From NCBI RefSeq assembly GCF_000600295.1, contig NZ_JEMG01000001.1:3351441-3415440 (forward strand): DNA of 64,000 nucleotides. The letters run 5' to 3'. The notes beneath the pieces were generated by a model that was not told the DNA's origin, made no database searches, and saw only the letters and a list, made by a program, of their open reading frames with translations. The DNA is from Hylemonella gracilis str. Niagara R (lineage in GTDB: Bacteria > Pseudomonadota > Gammaproteobacteria > Burkholderiales > Burkholderiaceae_C). The position numbers and the translations under genes are program-made. Position 1 is the first letter of the stretch; every line of letters begins with the position of its first letter. Of the stretch, positions 44,584 through 54,546 are shown one piece after another.

Positions 44584-45260
44584 GCGTGTCCGACCTTGAC
44601 CGACCTGTATGGGCCAGTTTGCGAGACCAGCCGCATTGGGGCCTGGGTGGTGCGCGTGCGCGGCGGTTTCATCCTGACATCCATCGCTTCGCGGCAACAC
44701 CCGACGAGACCCCCGACAGCCTGGCCGCGCTGCACGCGCTGGTGCAAGCGGGCGACGACAGCGTCTACCTAGCGCAGGTACCGCCAGTCATGGTGCCATC
44801 CGGCCTGGAGGTGGTGAAAGCGGCATCGGCCGTGCAGATGGTTGCGTCGCGCCGTCTGGACGCGGACGACAACGTGCAGGTACTGGATGATGCCGATGCG
44901 CCTGAAATGCTTGCCCTCGCACAGCTGACCGAACCCGGCCCTTTCCTCGCACGAACGCACACCATGGGTCGCTTCATTGGCCTGCGCATCAATGGTCAAC
45001 TGGCCGCGATGGCCGGGGAGCGCATGCGCTTCGCGGGGCATGTCGAGGTCAGCGGTGTCTGCACCCACCCCGATTTCCGTGGTCGCGGTCTGGCACGGCG
45101 ACTATCGGCTGCGGTGACAGCCCATATCCAGCATCGCGGCGCGCTGCCATTCCTGCACGCCTGGACAACAAACACCGCCGCGATCTCGCTCTACGAGAGC
45201 CTGGGCTACAAGATGCGCGCAACGGTGAATATCGCGTTGCTCCGACGCGGCCCAGCCTGA
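44580..45260 (+). CDS. GNAT family N-acetyltransferase (FR47-like)
   Basis: A 226-residue acetyltransferase. The C-terminal half has the FR47/GNAT core: [41 protein letters not shown] (acetyl-CoA pyrophosphate loop), HAWTTNTAAISLYESLGYK. The N-terminal 100 residues are less conserved. Cotranslated with the MarR regulator (ATGA overlap), so it may acetylate the ligand that the regulator senses, such as a toxic amine. Substrate unknown. Confidence 0.88.
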   Translation: MSVSDLDRPVWASLRDQPHWGLGGARARRFHPDIHRFAATPDETPDSLAALHALVQAGDDSVYLAQVPPVMVPSGLEVVKAASAVQMVASRRLDADDNVQVLDDADAPEMLALAQLTEPGPFLARTHTMGRFIGLRINGQLAAMAGERMRFAGHVEVSGVCTHPDFRGRGLARRLSAAVTAHIQHRGALPFLHAWTTNTAAISLYESLGYKMRATVNIALLRRGPA

Positions 45261-45335
45261 GGGCGCTTGGCTTGCCCTCCACCATCAGCATCAAGCCAAA
45301 CTGCTGAACGAGTTCGGCTTGAATGAGTGGCTGGA

Positions 45336-45722
45336 TCAGAGCGCCGCGTCCTTGAGCTTCTTCAGCGCACGAGCCTTGATGCGCACCGTGGCGGGCTTGG
45401 CGGCGAACACCTGTTCTTCTTTCGTGAACGGGTTGATGCCCTTGCGCTTGGGCTTGGCGGGCACCTTTTGCACGCCGATCTTGAGCAGTCCGGGCAGTGT
45501 GAATTCGCCTGCGCCCTTCTTGTTGATTGCGCCCAGGACGGTCACCTCCAATGCGGCCAGCACGGCCTTGACGGCCTTGGGCTCGACACCCGACTGTTCA
45601 GCCAGGTGGCTGGCCAGGGCGCCCTTGGTGAAGGTCTCCTTGATGGGACGCACCGCGACAGCGATGGGGGCTTTCGCGGCTTTCTTCGCTGCGGGACGGG
45701 TACTCTTCTTTGCAGTTGCCAT
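45336..45722 (-). CDS. HU-family DNA-binding protein with lysine/alanine-rich N-terminus
   Basis: A 128-residue nucleoid protein. An N-terminal tail of about 25 residues rich in Lys, Ala and Pro (KKSTRPAAKKAAKAP) precedes an HU/IHF fold (TKGALASHLAEQSGVEPKAVKAVLAALEVTV, GEFTLPGLLKIGVQKVPAKPKRKGINPFTKEEQ), containing the GRNP-like GINPFT arm. It binds DNA without specificity. The start at 45722 opens the tail; the ORF extends to 45932 without support. It is monocistronic; the 257-bp gap to the GFA gene holds both divergent promoters. Confidence 0.9.
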   Translation of the reverse strand: MATAKKSTRPAAKKAAKAPIAVAVRPIKETFTKGALASHLAEQSGVEPKAVKAVLAALEVTVLGAINKKGAGEFTLPGLLKIGVQKVPAKPKRKGINPFTKEEQVFAAKPATVRIKARALKKLKDAAL

Positions 45723-45979
45723 TTTCTTGAACTCGGTTGTTGTAAAGGGGATGATTCGCGCAACGCAACATGGATGCGGTGTTGCACGACCCCTGATTTT
45801 ATCGAAGGGGTGGACTAGTGCATCGTCCCCCCGGGTGGGCGCTTTTACCTGAAGGAACCACGCACGACACCCACAGTCAGTCGTATCGACGCAGACCCTC
45901 GCCTGACAGCACCATGAGAAGATCGCTTGCATCCGCCTCCATCCCCAACAGCCCGCCAGACCCTGCGATCAGCGCCACC

Positions 45980-46342
45980 ATGTCATCCCGAGCAATTCAG
46001 AAACTCCAAGGCAGTTGCCACTGCGGCGCGGTCCGCTTTGAAATCGAGACCGATTTCCCGGAACTGACCACCTGCGACTGTTCCATCTGCAAGAAGAAGA
46101 ACGCTCTCATGGTCAAAGTGCATGAGAGCAACTTCCGCCTCATTGCGGGCGCAGAGGCCCTCACGGAGTACCAGTTCCACACCAAAACAGCCCGGCACTA
46201 CTTCTGCAAGGTGTGCGGGATCTATCCCTTCCACCGCAAGCGGGTGACACCCGACAACCTGGGCATCAATGTCCACTGCCTCGATGGGGCAAACATCGAA
46301 GGTGTGCCGGTTCGCCGCGCGGTTGGCGCCGCAATGCCGTAA
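45980..46342 (+). CDS. GFA-family (glutathione-dependent formaldehyde-activating-like) protein
   Basis: A 120-residue zinc protein. The Cys pattern GSCHCGAVRF, CDCSICKKKN and FCKVCGIYPF matches the GFA/CENP-V domain, which holds two zinc ions; YQFHTKTARHYFC is typical. Family members bind glutathione or act in S-hydroxymethyl-glutathione chemistry, but most are uncharacterised. The ATG at 45980 starts MSSRAIQKL; upstream in-frame residues lack a Shine-Dalgarno sequence. Confidence 0.87.
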   Translation: MSSRAIQKLQGSCHCGAVRFEIETDFPELTTCDCSICKKKNALMVKVHESNFRLIAGAEALTEYQFHTKTARHYFCKVCGIYPFHRKRVTPDNLGINVHCLDGANIEGVPVRRAVGAAMP

Positions 46343-46370
46343 GCAAACGGATTTGAGCGCAGCGAACCCT

Positions 46371-47207
46371 TCAGGGCAAGCGCAGGCGTTTTTCCAGCAA
46401 GGGCAGCAGGTCCACGGCACGTTCCACATGCTCAAAATGCCGTGTCACCTCACCCTGTCGGATGGTTCCGCGGCGGATCATATCGTCCAGCCGGTCGTAG
46501 AAGCTCTTCCAGTGCACATCCTTGTTGCCCACCAGATAGATGGGCACGGGCTGCAACTGGTCGCTCTTGGTCATTTCCAATATCTGGAACAGCTCCCACT
46601 CGGTCCCGGTACCGCCGGGGCCAATCACGATGGCCGCTGAATGCAGGAACATGGCGTACTCGCGGATGCCAACGCTGGAGAAGATCAGGCCATCAGTGAT
46701 CAAGTCCTGGCCCTTGTACTTCCAGAACACCTTGGTCGCGTCACCACGCGGCGGCGGATCGTAATAGGTGGTGTAACCGATGCTGGGGCCACCCGCCTGG
46801 AGCGCACCGCGGCTGCCCGCCTCCATCAGCCCCGGCCCGGCGCCCGTCATCACGGGGTAGTGCTTGCCGTGTTTGCGTGTCCAGGTCTCGGCAAAGGCCA
46901 TCACGTCGGCATACAGCGCCTCGCTCTGCCGGGCCAGCGCCGGGTCGGGCAGACGGCTGGCTTCGCCGATGCGTGAACTGCCGTAGATGGAGACAAAACC
47001 ACCCGGGTACTTGGTGGTCTTGAAAGTCTGAGCGCAATGCAGGTCACGGCTCAGATCGGCCACGCTCAGCTTGTTGTCCACCCCCTTGTAAGGGCCGGTA
47101 TAACTGGCGTTGGGTAGCACGCTGGGGCAGTCCATGGTGCTCGCGCAGCCGGCCAGGACGAGGGCGCTGATCAGGATGAACAGACGCTGGAAGAGTTGCA
47201 GCTTCAT
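46371..47207 (-). CDS. LOG-family protein with lipoprotein signal
   Basis: A 278-residue protein of the LOG/YgdH (lysine-decarboxylase-like, nucleoside monophosphate phosphoribohydrolase) family: YGSSRIGEASRL, TGAGPGLMEAGSRGA (nucleotide-loop), and IVIGPGGTGTEWELFQ with the diagnostic PGGxGTxxE. Unusually it begins with a type II signal (residues 1-20, ending LVLAG before Cys 21), which marks it for lipidation and the outer side of the membrane. LOG enzymes are normally cytoplasmic. It is monocistronic, next to tRNA-Met. Confidence 0.86.
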   Translation of the reverse strand: MKLQLFQRLFILISALVLAGCASTMDCPSVLPNASYTGPYKGVDNKLSVADLSRDLHCAQTFKTTKYPGGFVSIYGSSRIGEASRLPDPALARQSEALYADVMAFAETWTRKHGKHYPVMTGAGPGLMEAGSRGALQAGGPSIGYTTYYDPPPRGDATKVFWKYKGQDLITDGLIFSSVGIREYAMFLHSAAIVIGPGGTGTEWELFQILEMTKSDQLQPVPIYLVGNKDVHWKSFYDRLDDMIRRGTIRQGEVTRHFEHVERAVDLLPLLEKRLRLP

Positions 47208-47311
47208 CACATACTCCAATTGCCGAACATGCAGGCACCACTTGGGGCCCACACCATCCAGCAAGCAAACTCCATACCCATCGCTGCGACCGGAACCCTC
47301 CGGAAAAACAA

Positions 47312-47341
47312 AAAGCCAGCCGTCGCGAGACGGCTGGCTTT
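47312..47341 (-). terminator. Terminator of tRNA-Met
   Basis: A perfect 13-bp stem (47312-47324 with 47329-47341) with a GCGA loop lies 9 bp beyond the CCA end; on the minus strand it is followed by TTGTTTTT. It also separates the tRNA from the LOG-family gene. Confidence 0.85.
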
Positions 47342-47349
47342 GTCTATCC

Positions 47350-47427
47350 TGGTGGAGGTGGGCGGGGTTGAACCGCCGACCTCAGGGTTATGAATCCTGC
47401 GCTCTGACCAAACTGAGCTACACCTCC
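47350..47427 (-). tRNA. tRNA-Met (CAU)
   Basis: The minus strand folds as a tRNA: acceptor GGAGGTG with CACCTCC, D arm GCTCAGTTTGGTCAGAGC, anticodon loop TTCATAA (anticodon CAT), and T arm ending in encoded CCA. The 31-39 position of the anticodon stem is an A-C mismatch. The elongator methionine type is likely; an Ile-CAU (lysidine) tRNA cannot be excluded from sequence alone. Confidence 0.95.
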
Positions 47428-47538
47428 AAGAGCCGCGCATTATAGCCCAATCACCAGAGGCACCGAGCGCGTCGGCCTCCGCCCCGGTATCATGGCGGGT
47501 TCGCTTTCCGTTGACGACCCAGCCTCTGGATACACACC

Positions 47539-48933
47539 ATGAACCGCTCGGACACCCCAGCCACATCCGCCAGCCTCCCCGCCGCGCCCAGCAAGAAAGT
47601 TTTCATCAAAACCTTCGGCTGCCAGATGAACGAGTACGACTCGGACAAGATGGCCGACGTGCTGGGCGCGGCCCAGGGTTATGAAAAGACCGACGACGTG
47701 GAGCAGGCCGACCTGATCCTCTTCAACACCTGCTCGGTGCGCGAGAAGGCGCAAGAGAAAGTTTTCTCCGACCTGGGGCGCGTGCAGCACCTCAAAGCCA
47801 AGGGCGTGAAGATCGGCGTCGGCGGCTGCGTCGCCAGCCAGGAGGGCGAAGCCATCATCGCCCGCGCGCCTTACGTGGACGTGGTCTTCGGTCCACAGAC
47901 CCTGCACCGCCTGCCCGAGCTGCTCGCCGCCCGCGAGGTGCAGAAGCGTCCCCAGGTGGACATCAGCTTCCCCGAGATCGAGAAGTTCGACCACCTGCCC
48001 CCCGCGCGCAATGAGGGGGCGAGCGCTTTCGTGAGCATCATGGAAGGCTGCTCCAAGTACTGCAGCTACTGCGTCGTGCCCTACACGCGCGGCGAGGAAG
48101 TTCACCGCCCGCTGGACGACGTGCTGACCGAGGTGGCCGGCCTGGCCGCGCAGGGTGTGAAGGAAATCACCCTGCTGGGCCAGAACGTCAACGCCTGGAA
48201 CAAGGACGGGCTGGACTTCGCCGCGCTGATCGAACTGGTGGCGGAGATGCCCGGCATAGAACGCATCCGCTACACCACCAGCCACCCCAAGGAATTCACG
48301 CCGCGCCTGATCGAGGCCTACGCCCGCATTCCGAAGCTGGTGAGCCACCTGCACCTGCCAGTGCAGCACGGCAGCGACCGCATCCTGATGGCGATGAAAC
48401 GCGGCTACACGTCGCTCGAATACAAGAGCACGGTGCGCAAGCTGCGCGCCGTGCGGCCGGACCTGGCGCTGGCCACCGACCTCATCGTCGGCTTTCCCGG
48501 CGAGACGGAAGACGACCACGCCAGGACGCTCAAGCTGATCGAGGACATGGAATTCGACAACAGCTTCAGCTTCATCTACAGCCCCCGCCCCGGCACGCCC
48601 GCGGCCAATCTGCAGGACGACACGCCGCACGCGGTCAAGCTGCGCCGCCTGCAGGAAGTGCAGGCGCTGATCGACGGCAATATGCGGCGCCTGAGCCAGA
48701 AGCTGGTGGGCACGACGCAGCGCATCCTGGTCGAAGGCCCCTCGCGCAAGGACCCGGGTGAACTGACCGGCAAGACCGTGTGCAACCGTGCGGTGAACTT
48801 CTCCGCCGGGCCGGCCATGCAGGCTGCCACTTCACGGCTGATCGGCCAGATGATGGATGTGAAGATCACCCAGGCCTACTCGCACTCGCTGCGGGGCGAG
48901 GTGCTGACGAAGGAAACGGCCACCCAGGCTTGA
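47539..48933 (+). CDS. miaB: tRNA-2-methylthio-N6-dimethylallyladenosine synthase
   Basis: A 464-residue radical-SAM methylthiotransferase that adds the 2-methylthio group to i6A37 in tRNAs. The N-terminal UPF0004 domain has the auxiliary-cluster cysteines in [19 protein letters not shown] and GGCVASQ; the radical-SAM cluster is CSKYCSYC; a TRAM domain lies at about 380-450. Start MNRSDTPAT has a 20-residue extension before the core. It is divergent from tRNA-Met; single gene on this strand. Confidence 0.96.
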   Translation: MNRSDTPATSASLPAAPSKKVFIKTFGCQMNEYDSDKMADVLGAAQGYEKTDDVEQADLILFNTCSVREKAQEKVFSDLGRVQHLKAKGVKIGVGGCVASQEGEAIIARAPYVDVVFGPQTLHRLPELLAAREVQKRPQVDISFPEIEKFDHLPPARNEGASAFVSIMEGCSKYCSYCVVPYTRGEEVHRPLDDVLTEVAGLAAQGVKEITLLGQNVNAWNKDGLDFAALIELVAEMPGIERIRYTTSHPKEFTPRLIEAYARIPKLVSHLHLPVQHGSDRILMAMKRGYTSLEYKSTVRKLRAVRPDLALATDLIVGFPGETEDDHARTLKLIEDMEFDNSFSFIYSPRPGTPAANLQDDTPHAVKLRRLQEVQALIDGNMRRLSQKLVGTTQRILVEGPSRKDPGELTGKTVCNRAVNFSAGPAMQAATSRLIGQMMDVKITQAYSHSLRGEVLTKETATQA

Positions 48934-48937
48934 GCTG

Positions 48938-49855
48938 TCAGAAGCCCAAGGGGGCGCTGCACAGCGTGGGCGCCAGCCCCGCCACGTCCGCCCGAAACGT
49001 GAACAGGCTGCCCGCCAGGGGCTGCTGCGCCAAGGCCGCGTCGTCCAGCCCCTTGCGGGCGGTGGTCACATAGACCGTGCGCAAGTCGTCACCGCCAAAC
49101 GCGAGCTTGGTGATGTTCGAACAGGGGAAAGCAACCGCACCGAGCCGGCTGCCATCCGGCGCGAACCGCTCAATGCGTGCACCGCCAAACAGCGCGACCC
49201 ACAGACTTCCCTCGCTGTCCACGGCCATGCCATCGGGATAGCCACTGCCTTCCATGCGGGCAAACACACGTTTGCGGCTCAGCACGCCCTCAGGCCCCAC
49301 ATCAAAAGCGTACACCACGCGCTGCAGCGTGTCGTTGTGATAGAGCGTCCCGCCATCGGGGCTGCGGGCCGGTCCATTCGTGATCACATAAGCGCGGTCG
49401 CGAACGCTCAGCTGGCCGTCGGCCCCGACGCGGTAGAGCGCTCCTGTGACCTCGCTTTCGGCATCGTCCATCGAGCCAAACCAGAGCGCGCCCTCGGCAT
49501 CGACATGACCATCGTTGAGCCGATTACCCGGCAGATCAGCCTCCACCGGCAGGCAAAGCGTGAATGTCCCGCTGCGCGCATCAAAACGATGCAGGCCACC
49601 CTGCACCCCGCAGATCAGGCCGCCGCGGACATGCGGCAGGGCAAAACCGATCTGCCCCGGCGCATCCCAGCTGCGCCGTGCGCCAGTCACCGTGTCGAGT
49701 CGATGCAGCTTGCGTTGCTTGATGTCTACGAAAAAGACGGCATGCTCCTGCGCATGCCACACCACCCCTTCCCCGAGGGTCGCAGCGACGGGCCACAGGC
49801 ACTCGGGCCGCAGGTGATGCAGCGGGTTCACATCAGCCGCCGAACCAGCCGGCAT
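48938..49855 (-). CDS. SMP-30/gluconolactonase family protein
   Basis: A 305-residue six-bladed beta-propeller hydrolase that opens aldonolactones. TLGEGVVWH provides the metal-binding Glu, NDGHVDAEGALWFGSM and DGMAVDSEGSLWVA carry the Asn/Asp calcium or zinc ligands. Start ATG 49855 overlaps the upstream SDR by 23 bases; a GTG at 49831, one base after the SDR stop, is the alternative. With the SDR it forms an oxidise-then-hydrolyse pair for pentoses imported by xylFGH. Confidence 0.88.
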   Translation of the reverse strand: MPAGSAADVNPLHHLRPECLWPVAATLGEGVVWHAQEHAVFFVDIKQRKLHRLDTVTGARRSWDAPGQIGFALPHVRGGLICGVQGGLHRFDARSGTFTLCLPVEADLPGNRLNDGHVDAEGALWFGSMDDAESEVTGALYRVGADGQLSVRDRAYVITNGPARSPDGGTLYHNDTLQRVVYAFDVGPEGVLSRKRVFARMEGSGYPDGMAVDSEGSLWVALFGGARIERFAPDGSRLGAVAFPCSNITKLAFGGDDLRTVYVTTARKGLDDAALAQQPLAGSLFTFRADVAGLAPTLCSAPLGF

Positions 49856-50600
49856 CGACGAAATACTCGCGCGCGGTGCAGCACTCGGCGTCGTCGGAGG
49901 ACAGGAACAGCGCCATGCGCGCCACATGCACGGAATCCACGCGCTTGTGCAGGCACTGGGTGGCAAGCAACTGTGCCTCGCTCTCGGGGGTTTGCCACAG
50001 CTTCATCTGGCGGGGGGTGCGCACCGCGCCGGGCACGATGCAGTTGACGCGGATGCCGTGGCCACCGAGATCACGCGCCAGTCCCCGCGTCATGCCCTCG
50101 ATGCCCGCCTTGGCCGTCATGTAGATCGACAGGTCCGCTTGCGCGAGATGCCAGGAGATCGATCCCAGGTTCAAGATCACCCCGCGCCCCAGTCGCTTCA
50201 TGCCACCCATCACGGCCTGCGCGCAGAAGTATTGATGCCGCAGGTTGACCTGGATGCGCTGGTCCCAATAGGCGGCGCTGATCTCGCCAGGTCGATGGCG
50301 GTCGTCATTGGCCGCGTTGTTGACGAGCACTTCGACCGGCCCGGTCTGCGCCTCGATCTCGGCGAACGTCGCGTTCAGAGCCTGGATATCGGTCAGGTCG
50401 CAGTAGCGGAACACTGGTGCGTTGCGTGCCCCGGCCAAGGAGGCAACCAAAGCTTCGGAATCCGCGCGGGCCACGTCCAGAAAGGTGACGCGCGCGCCTT
50501 GTTGCACATAAGCCTCCACGATGGCGGCGCCGATGCCGCTGCCGCCGCCCGTGACCACCACGTTCTTGTCTAGCAGCGTTGGATAGATTGCATAAGCCAT
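49833..50600 (-). CDS. SDR sugar dehydrogenase (pentose 1-dehydrogenase-like)
   Basis: A 255-residue classical SDR: VVTGGGSGIGAAI (cofactor), FLDVARADS (acidic, NAD-preferring), VNNAANDDRHRPGE, NLGSISW and YMTAK. The NNAANDDRHRP and VPGAVRTPRQ segments are typical of L-arabinose/D-xylose/D-galactose dehydrogenases of the oxidative pathway. ATG at 50600 is preferred over a GTG at 50612. It sits between xylH (69 bp upstream) and a lactonase, so it probably oxidises the imported pentose to its lactone. Confidence 0.87.
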   Translation of the reverse strand: MAYAIYPTLLDKNVVVTGGGSGIGAAIVEAYVQQGARVTFLDVARADSEALVASLAGARNAPVFRYCDLTDIQALNATFAEIEAQTGPVEVLVNNAANDDRHRPGEISAAYWDQRIQVNLRHQYFCAQAVMGGMKRLGRGVILNLGSISWHLAQADLSIYMTAKAGIEGMTRGLARDLGGHGIRVNCIVPGAVRTPRQMKLWQTPESEAQLLATQCLHKRVDSVHVARMALFLSSDDAECCTAREYFVDAGWFGG

Positions 50601-50669
50601 GGGTACAGTCACAGTCGTCAGTGATCAGATATCGGGAGTAGAGAGCAGGAACAAGCGCTTTGTCGCGTA

Positions 50670-51866
50670 TCAGGCTCGGCTCGACCGGGAGAGCACGTCG
50701 ACCCAGACGGCCAGCACCAGGATCGCGCCTTTGACGATCATCTGCCAGTAAGCGTCGACATCGAGCATCGACATGCCGTTGTCCAGGCTGGCCATCACCA
50801 GCGCGCCGATCAGCGCGCCGTAGACGGTGCCGGAGCCGCCACGCATCGAGGTGCCGCCGATGAAGCAGGCGGCGATTGCGTCGAGTTCCCCCTGCGACCC
50901 CGCCGACGGGGAACCGGCCGCCAGGCGCGCGGTGTTGATCATGCCGGCGAAGGCGCACATCAGCCCCATCAGACCGAAGACCGCCAGCTTCACACGGTCG
51001 GTGTTGATGCCCGACAGGCGCGTGGCGTCCAGGTTGGAGCCCACGGCATAGATGCGTCGGCCAAACACGGTCTGCGTGGCGATCCAGGAAAAAACACCGA
51101 GCATCACGAGCAGGAGCAACACCGGCACGGGGATGCCGCCGTACTGGTCCAGCATGGTCATGAAACCTGCGATCAGGACGCCGATGACGACGACCTTGGC
51201 GACGTCTTGCCAGATCGGCGCGACCGCCAGCTCATATCGCTGCTGGCTGCGTCGGCGCATGATCGTCAGCGCCGCCAGCAGCACGAAGAGCAGCACGGCC
51301 AGGACATGACCCAACAGCTGAGGCAAGTAGCCCTGGCCGATGAAGACAAACTCCTCCGAGACCGGCGCGATGGTCGAGCCACCCGTGGCGCCGAGCAGGA
51401 TGCCACGGTAAGCCAGCATGCCGCCCAGGCCCACGATGAAGGAGGGAATGCCGCCGTAGGTGGACAACCAGCCGTTGAACAGACCGGCCGCCGTTCCCAG
51501 CAACAGCACCGTCGGCACCGTGTACCAGATCGGCCAGCCGAAGACCACGTCCAGGATGGCGGCCAAGCCGCCCAGCAGGCCCAATAGCGCGCCGACCGAC
51601 AAGTCGATTTCCCCCGCGATGATCACGAAGACCATGCCGCAGGCCAGCATGCCGGTGATCGACATCTGCCGCAGCAGGTTAGACACATTGCGCGGTGTGA
51701 TGAAGGCGCCATCGGTCATCACCGAGAAGAAAATCCAGATCACGGCCACGGCAATCAGCAAGGCCAGGATCTTGTAGCGCATGAACAGTTGTTGCGGACG
51801 GGGCGCGGAGCCGCCAGCGGCTTCTTGCAGCGCCGGGGCCGAGGGGGACAAGGTTTCAGGGGTCAT
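50670..51866 (-). CDS. xylH: D-xylose-type ABC transporter permease
   Basis: A 398-residue permease with about ten hydrophobic helices. Family signatures include [61 protein letters not shown] and [17 protein letters not shown]. XylH-type members are longer than RbsC and carry the inserted 230-270 region seen here. It overlaps xylG by ATGA and is likely in one operon xylF-G-H. Confidence 0.93.
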   Translation of the reverse strand: MTPETLSPSAPALQEAAGGSAPRPQQLFMRYKILALLIAVAVIWIFFSVMTDGAFITPRNVSNLLRQMSITGMLACGMVFVIIAGEIDLSVGALLGLLGGLAAILDVVFGWPIWYTVPTVLLLGTAAGLFNGWLSTYGGIPSFIVGLGGMLAYRGILLGATGGSTIAPVSEEFVFIGQGYLPQLLGHVLAVLLFVLLAALTIMRRRSQQRYELAVAPIWQDVAKVVVIGVLIAGFMTMLDQYGGIPVPVLLLLVMLGVFSWIATQTVFGRRIYAVGSNLDATRLSGINTDRVKLAVFGLMGLMCAFAGMINTARLAAGSPSAGSQGELDAIAACFIGGTSMRGGSGTVYGALIGALVMASLDNGMSMLDVDAYWQMIVKGAILVLAVWVDVLSRSSRA

Positions 51867-53419
51867 GCTGCCATCACTTCACTGCCATGGGAACGCCGCG
51901 CCGGTTGGATCGCGGCAGTCAGAATGTCTTCCTGCGTCAGGTTCTCGTTGACGAAATCACCACGCAACTCGCCTTCGCCGATCACCAGCACGCGGTCGCT
52001 GAGACCGAGCACCTCGGGCAGCTCGGACGACACGACGATGATGGCCATGCCCTCGCGCGCGAGGCGGAAGATCAATTTGTAGATTTCGTACTTCGCGCCC
52101 ACGTCGACGCCGCGCGTCGGCTCGTCGAGGATGAGCACACGCGGCTGGGTCAGCAGCATGCGCGTGAGCACGGCTTTTTGCTGGTTGCCGCCCGACAGGC
52201 TCGCGATCGGCAGCATGGGGTGCGCGGCGCGCACCGACAAGCGCTGCATTTCGACGCGTATGGTGTCCAGCTCCGCCGAGGCCTCGATGCGCCCGCCGTG
52301 CGCGAAGCGCTGCAAGACGGCCAGGGTGATGTTGTGCCCGACGCTCATCAGCGGCACGATGCCGTGCTGCTTGCGGTCTTCCGGCACCATCGCGATGCCC
52401 GCGCGAATCGCGTCCAGCGGTGCGCGGATCTTCACCGGCTTGCCATCAAGCAGCACTTGCGCGCGGCTCGCGCCACGATAGGCGCCAAAAACGGCCTGCA
52501 TCAGCTCGGTCCGGCCCGCGCCGACCAGGCCGGCCACGCCGAGAATCTCGCCACGGCGCAGACTGAAGGAAACATCGTCCACGCGCTTGCGCTGCGCATT
52601 GTTGGCATCGTGGCAGGTCACGTGGCGCGCCTCGAAAACGACCTCGCCGATCTCGTGCGGCTCGCGCGGAAACAGGTTGCTGATTTCACGCCCCACCATC
52701 TGCGTGATGATGCGGTCGGTGGTCAAGGTATGCATCGGCGCCGTGGCCACATGCCGACCATCGCGGATCACCGTGACGGTGTCGCACACCGCCTCCACCT
52801 CGTCGAGCTTGTGCGAGATGTACACGCAGGCGACGCCACGTTTCTTCAAGTCCCGCACGATGTCCAGCAGGATGTGAATCTCGGTGGCCGTCAGCGAGGA
52901 CGAGGGTTCGTCCAGGATCAACAGCCGGGCCCGTTTGTTCAGCGCCTTGGCAATCTCGATCAGTTGCTGATGCCCGCCGCCATAGTTCATGACCGGCTGG
53001 GCCACGTTGATGCCCTGGATATTCAGCCCGCGCAGCAACTCATCGGCGCGCTGGTACATCGCGTCATAGTTCATGCGCCCACCGGGCAGCGTGATCTCGT
53101 TGCCCAGGAAAATGTTCTCGGCCACCGACAGTTCGGGCACCAGCATCAGCTCCTGGTGGATGATGACGATGCCGGCCCGTTCCGTGTCACGGATGCCCCG
53201 CGCCTGCAGCGGCGTCCCGTCCCAAAGGATTTCACCGTCCCAACTGCCATGCGGGTAGACACCCGACAGCACTTTCATCAGCGTGGACTTGCCCGCGCCG
53301 TTCTCGCCGCACAGACCCACGCACTCACCCGGCATCACCGTCAAGTCGATGCCGTCCAACGCCTTGACGCCCGCGAACGCCTTGACGATGCCACGCATCG
53401 CCAACAAAGCTTGTGCCAT
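51863..53419 (-). CDS. xylG: D-xylose-type ABC transporter ATP-binding protein
   Basis: A 518-residue double ATPase. The first domain has [39 protein letters not shown] and [11 protein letters not shown]; the second has a degenerate Walker A (GLVGAGRTE), [23 protein letters not shown] and [13 protein letters not shown]. This two-domain layout is that of XylG/RbsA/MglA sugar importers. GGAG lies 6 bases before the ATG. It follows xylF with a strong intergenic hairpin between. Confidence 0.95.
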   Translation of the reverse strand: MAQALLAMRGIVKAFAGVKALDGIDLTVMPGECVGLCGENGAGKSTLMKVLSGVYPHGSWDGEILWDGTPLQARGIRDTERAGIVIIHQELMLVPELSVAENIFLGNEITLPGGRMNYDAMYQRADELLRGLNIQGINVAQPVMNYGGGHQQLIEIAKALNKRARLLILDEPSSSLTATEIHILLDIVRDLKKRGVACVYISHKLDEVEAVCDTVTVIRDGRHVATAPMHTLTTDRIITQMVGREISNLFPREPHEIGEVVFEARHVTCHDANNAQRKRVDDVSFSLRRGEILGVAGLVGAGRTELMQAVFGAYRGASRAQVLLDGKPVKIRAPLDAIRAGIAMVPEDRKQHGIVPLMSVGHNITLAVLQRFAHGGRIEASAELDTIRVEMQRLSVRAAHPMLPIASLSGGNQQKAVLTRMLLTQPRVLILDEPTRGVDVGAKYEIYKLIFRLAREGMAIIVVSSELPEVLGLSDRVLVIGEGELRGDFVNENLTQEDILTAAIQPARRSHGSEVMAA

Positions 53420-53441
53420 GCTGTTCTCCACGCATAAAGGA

Positions 53442-53471
53442 GGGTGGGTGCATGACAGGACGCACCCACCC
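53442..53471 (-). promoter_or_regulatory. Intergenic hairpin between xylF and xylG
   Basis: A perfect 10-bp stem (53442-53451 with 53462-53471) with a 10-base loop lies in the 71-bp gap. No U run follows on the minus strand. Such hairpins after binding-protein genes stabilise the upstream message or cause partial termination, giving more XylF than XylG/H. Confidence 0.65.
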
Positions 53472-53490
53472 AACGATCAGAAGCAACGGA

Positions 53491-54516
53491 TCACTTGCCG
53501 CTGATCTGCGCCTGGGTGTAGAGACCATCCTTGACGACCAGATCGATGTTCGCCTTGGTCAGCACGGTCGGTTGCAGGAGCACGGTGTCGACCTTCTTGC
53601 GGCCGTTGTCGTACTGGGCGTTGTAGGACGGCTTGACGCCCTTGGCGAGGTCCACCGCCAGCTGGGCCGCCGTGCTCGCGATCTGCTTGAGCGGCTTGTA
53701 GACCGTCATGGTCTGCGTACCGGCCAGCAGGCGCTTGACGGCGGCCAGATCGGCATCCTGGCCCGAGATCGGCACCTTGCCGGCCAGGCGTTGCGCGGCC
53801 AGCGCCTGGATCGCGCCACCAGCCGTGCCGTCGTTCGAGGCAACCACGGCGTCGATCTTGTTGCCATTGGCCGTCAGCGCGTTCTCCATGATGGAGAGCG
53901 CGGTCGACGGGCTCCACTCGGGCACCCACTGTGAGCCGACCACCTTGATGTCGCCCCGGTCAATCGCGGGTTGCAGCACCTTCAACTGGCCTTCGCGCAG
54001 CATCTTGGCGTTGTTGTCGGTCGGCGAGCCGCCCAGCAGGAAGTAGTTGCCCTTCGGACGCGCGTTGAAGACGCCTTGTGCCTGCATTTCACCGACCTTG
54101 TGGTTGTCGAAGGAAATATAGGCATCGACATCGGCGTCCAGGATCAGGCGGTCATAAGACAATACCTTGATGCCAGCTTTCTTCGCCTCGGCCACGACAT
54201 TGGTCAGGGCCTTGGAGTTGAAGGGCACGATCACGATCACGTCCATACCGCGCGAAATCATGTTCTCGATCTGGGCGATCTGGCGTGCCTCGTTGGCATC
54301 GGCCGATTGCACCGACACCTTGGCGCCGAGCTGGGTGGCCGCGGCTACGAAGTAGTCACGGTCACGCGCCCAGCGCTCGACGCGCAGGTCGTCGATGCTG
54401 AAACCGATTTCCGGGCGCTCCTTGCTGGCATGCGCCAAGGGACCCAGCAGCGAGCCGGTGAGGACCGCGCCGCACACCAGTGCACCCAATACGGTGCGAC
54501 GTTTGTTGAAGATCAT
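53491..54516 (-). CDS. xylF: D-xylose-binding periplasmic protein
   Basis: A 341-residue solute-binding protein of the sugar-binding/LacI-fold family. Signal peptide MIFNKRRTVLGALVCGAVLTG ending near AHA (27-29) is broken here only in description; mature GFSIDDLRVERWARDRDYF, DVIVIVPFNSKALTNVV, YDRLILDADVDAYISFDN, GGSPTDNNAKMLREGQ and SNDGTAGGAI are XylF hallmarks. AGGAG precedes the ATG at 54516 by about 9 bases. First gene of xylFGH. A 16-bp palindrome lies 31-46 bp upstream. Confidence 0.94.
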   Translation of the reverse strand: MIFNKRRTVLGALVCGAVLTGSLLGPLAHASKERPEIGFSIDDLRVERWARDRDYFVAAATQLGAKVSVQSADANEARQIAQIENMISRGMDVIVIVPFNSKALTNVVAEAKKAGIKVLSYDRLILDADVDAYISFDNHKVGEMQAQGVFNARPKGNYFLLGGSPTDNNAKMLREGQLKVLQPAIDRGDIKVVGSQWVPEWSPSTALSIMENALTANGNKIDAVVASNDGTAGGAIQALAAQRLAGKVPISGQDADLAAVKRLLAGTQTMTVYKPLKQIASTAAQLAVDLAKGVKPSYNAQYDNGRKKVDTVLLQPTVLTKANIDLVVKDGLYTQAQISGK

Positions 54517-54546
54517 TTGTCTCACTCCTGTTTGTAGGGATCGATG

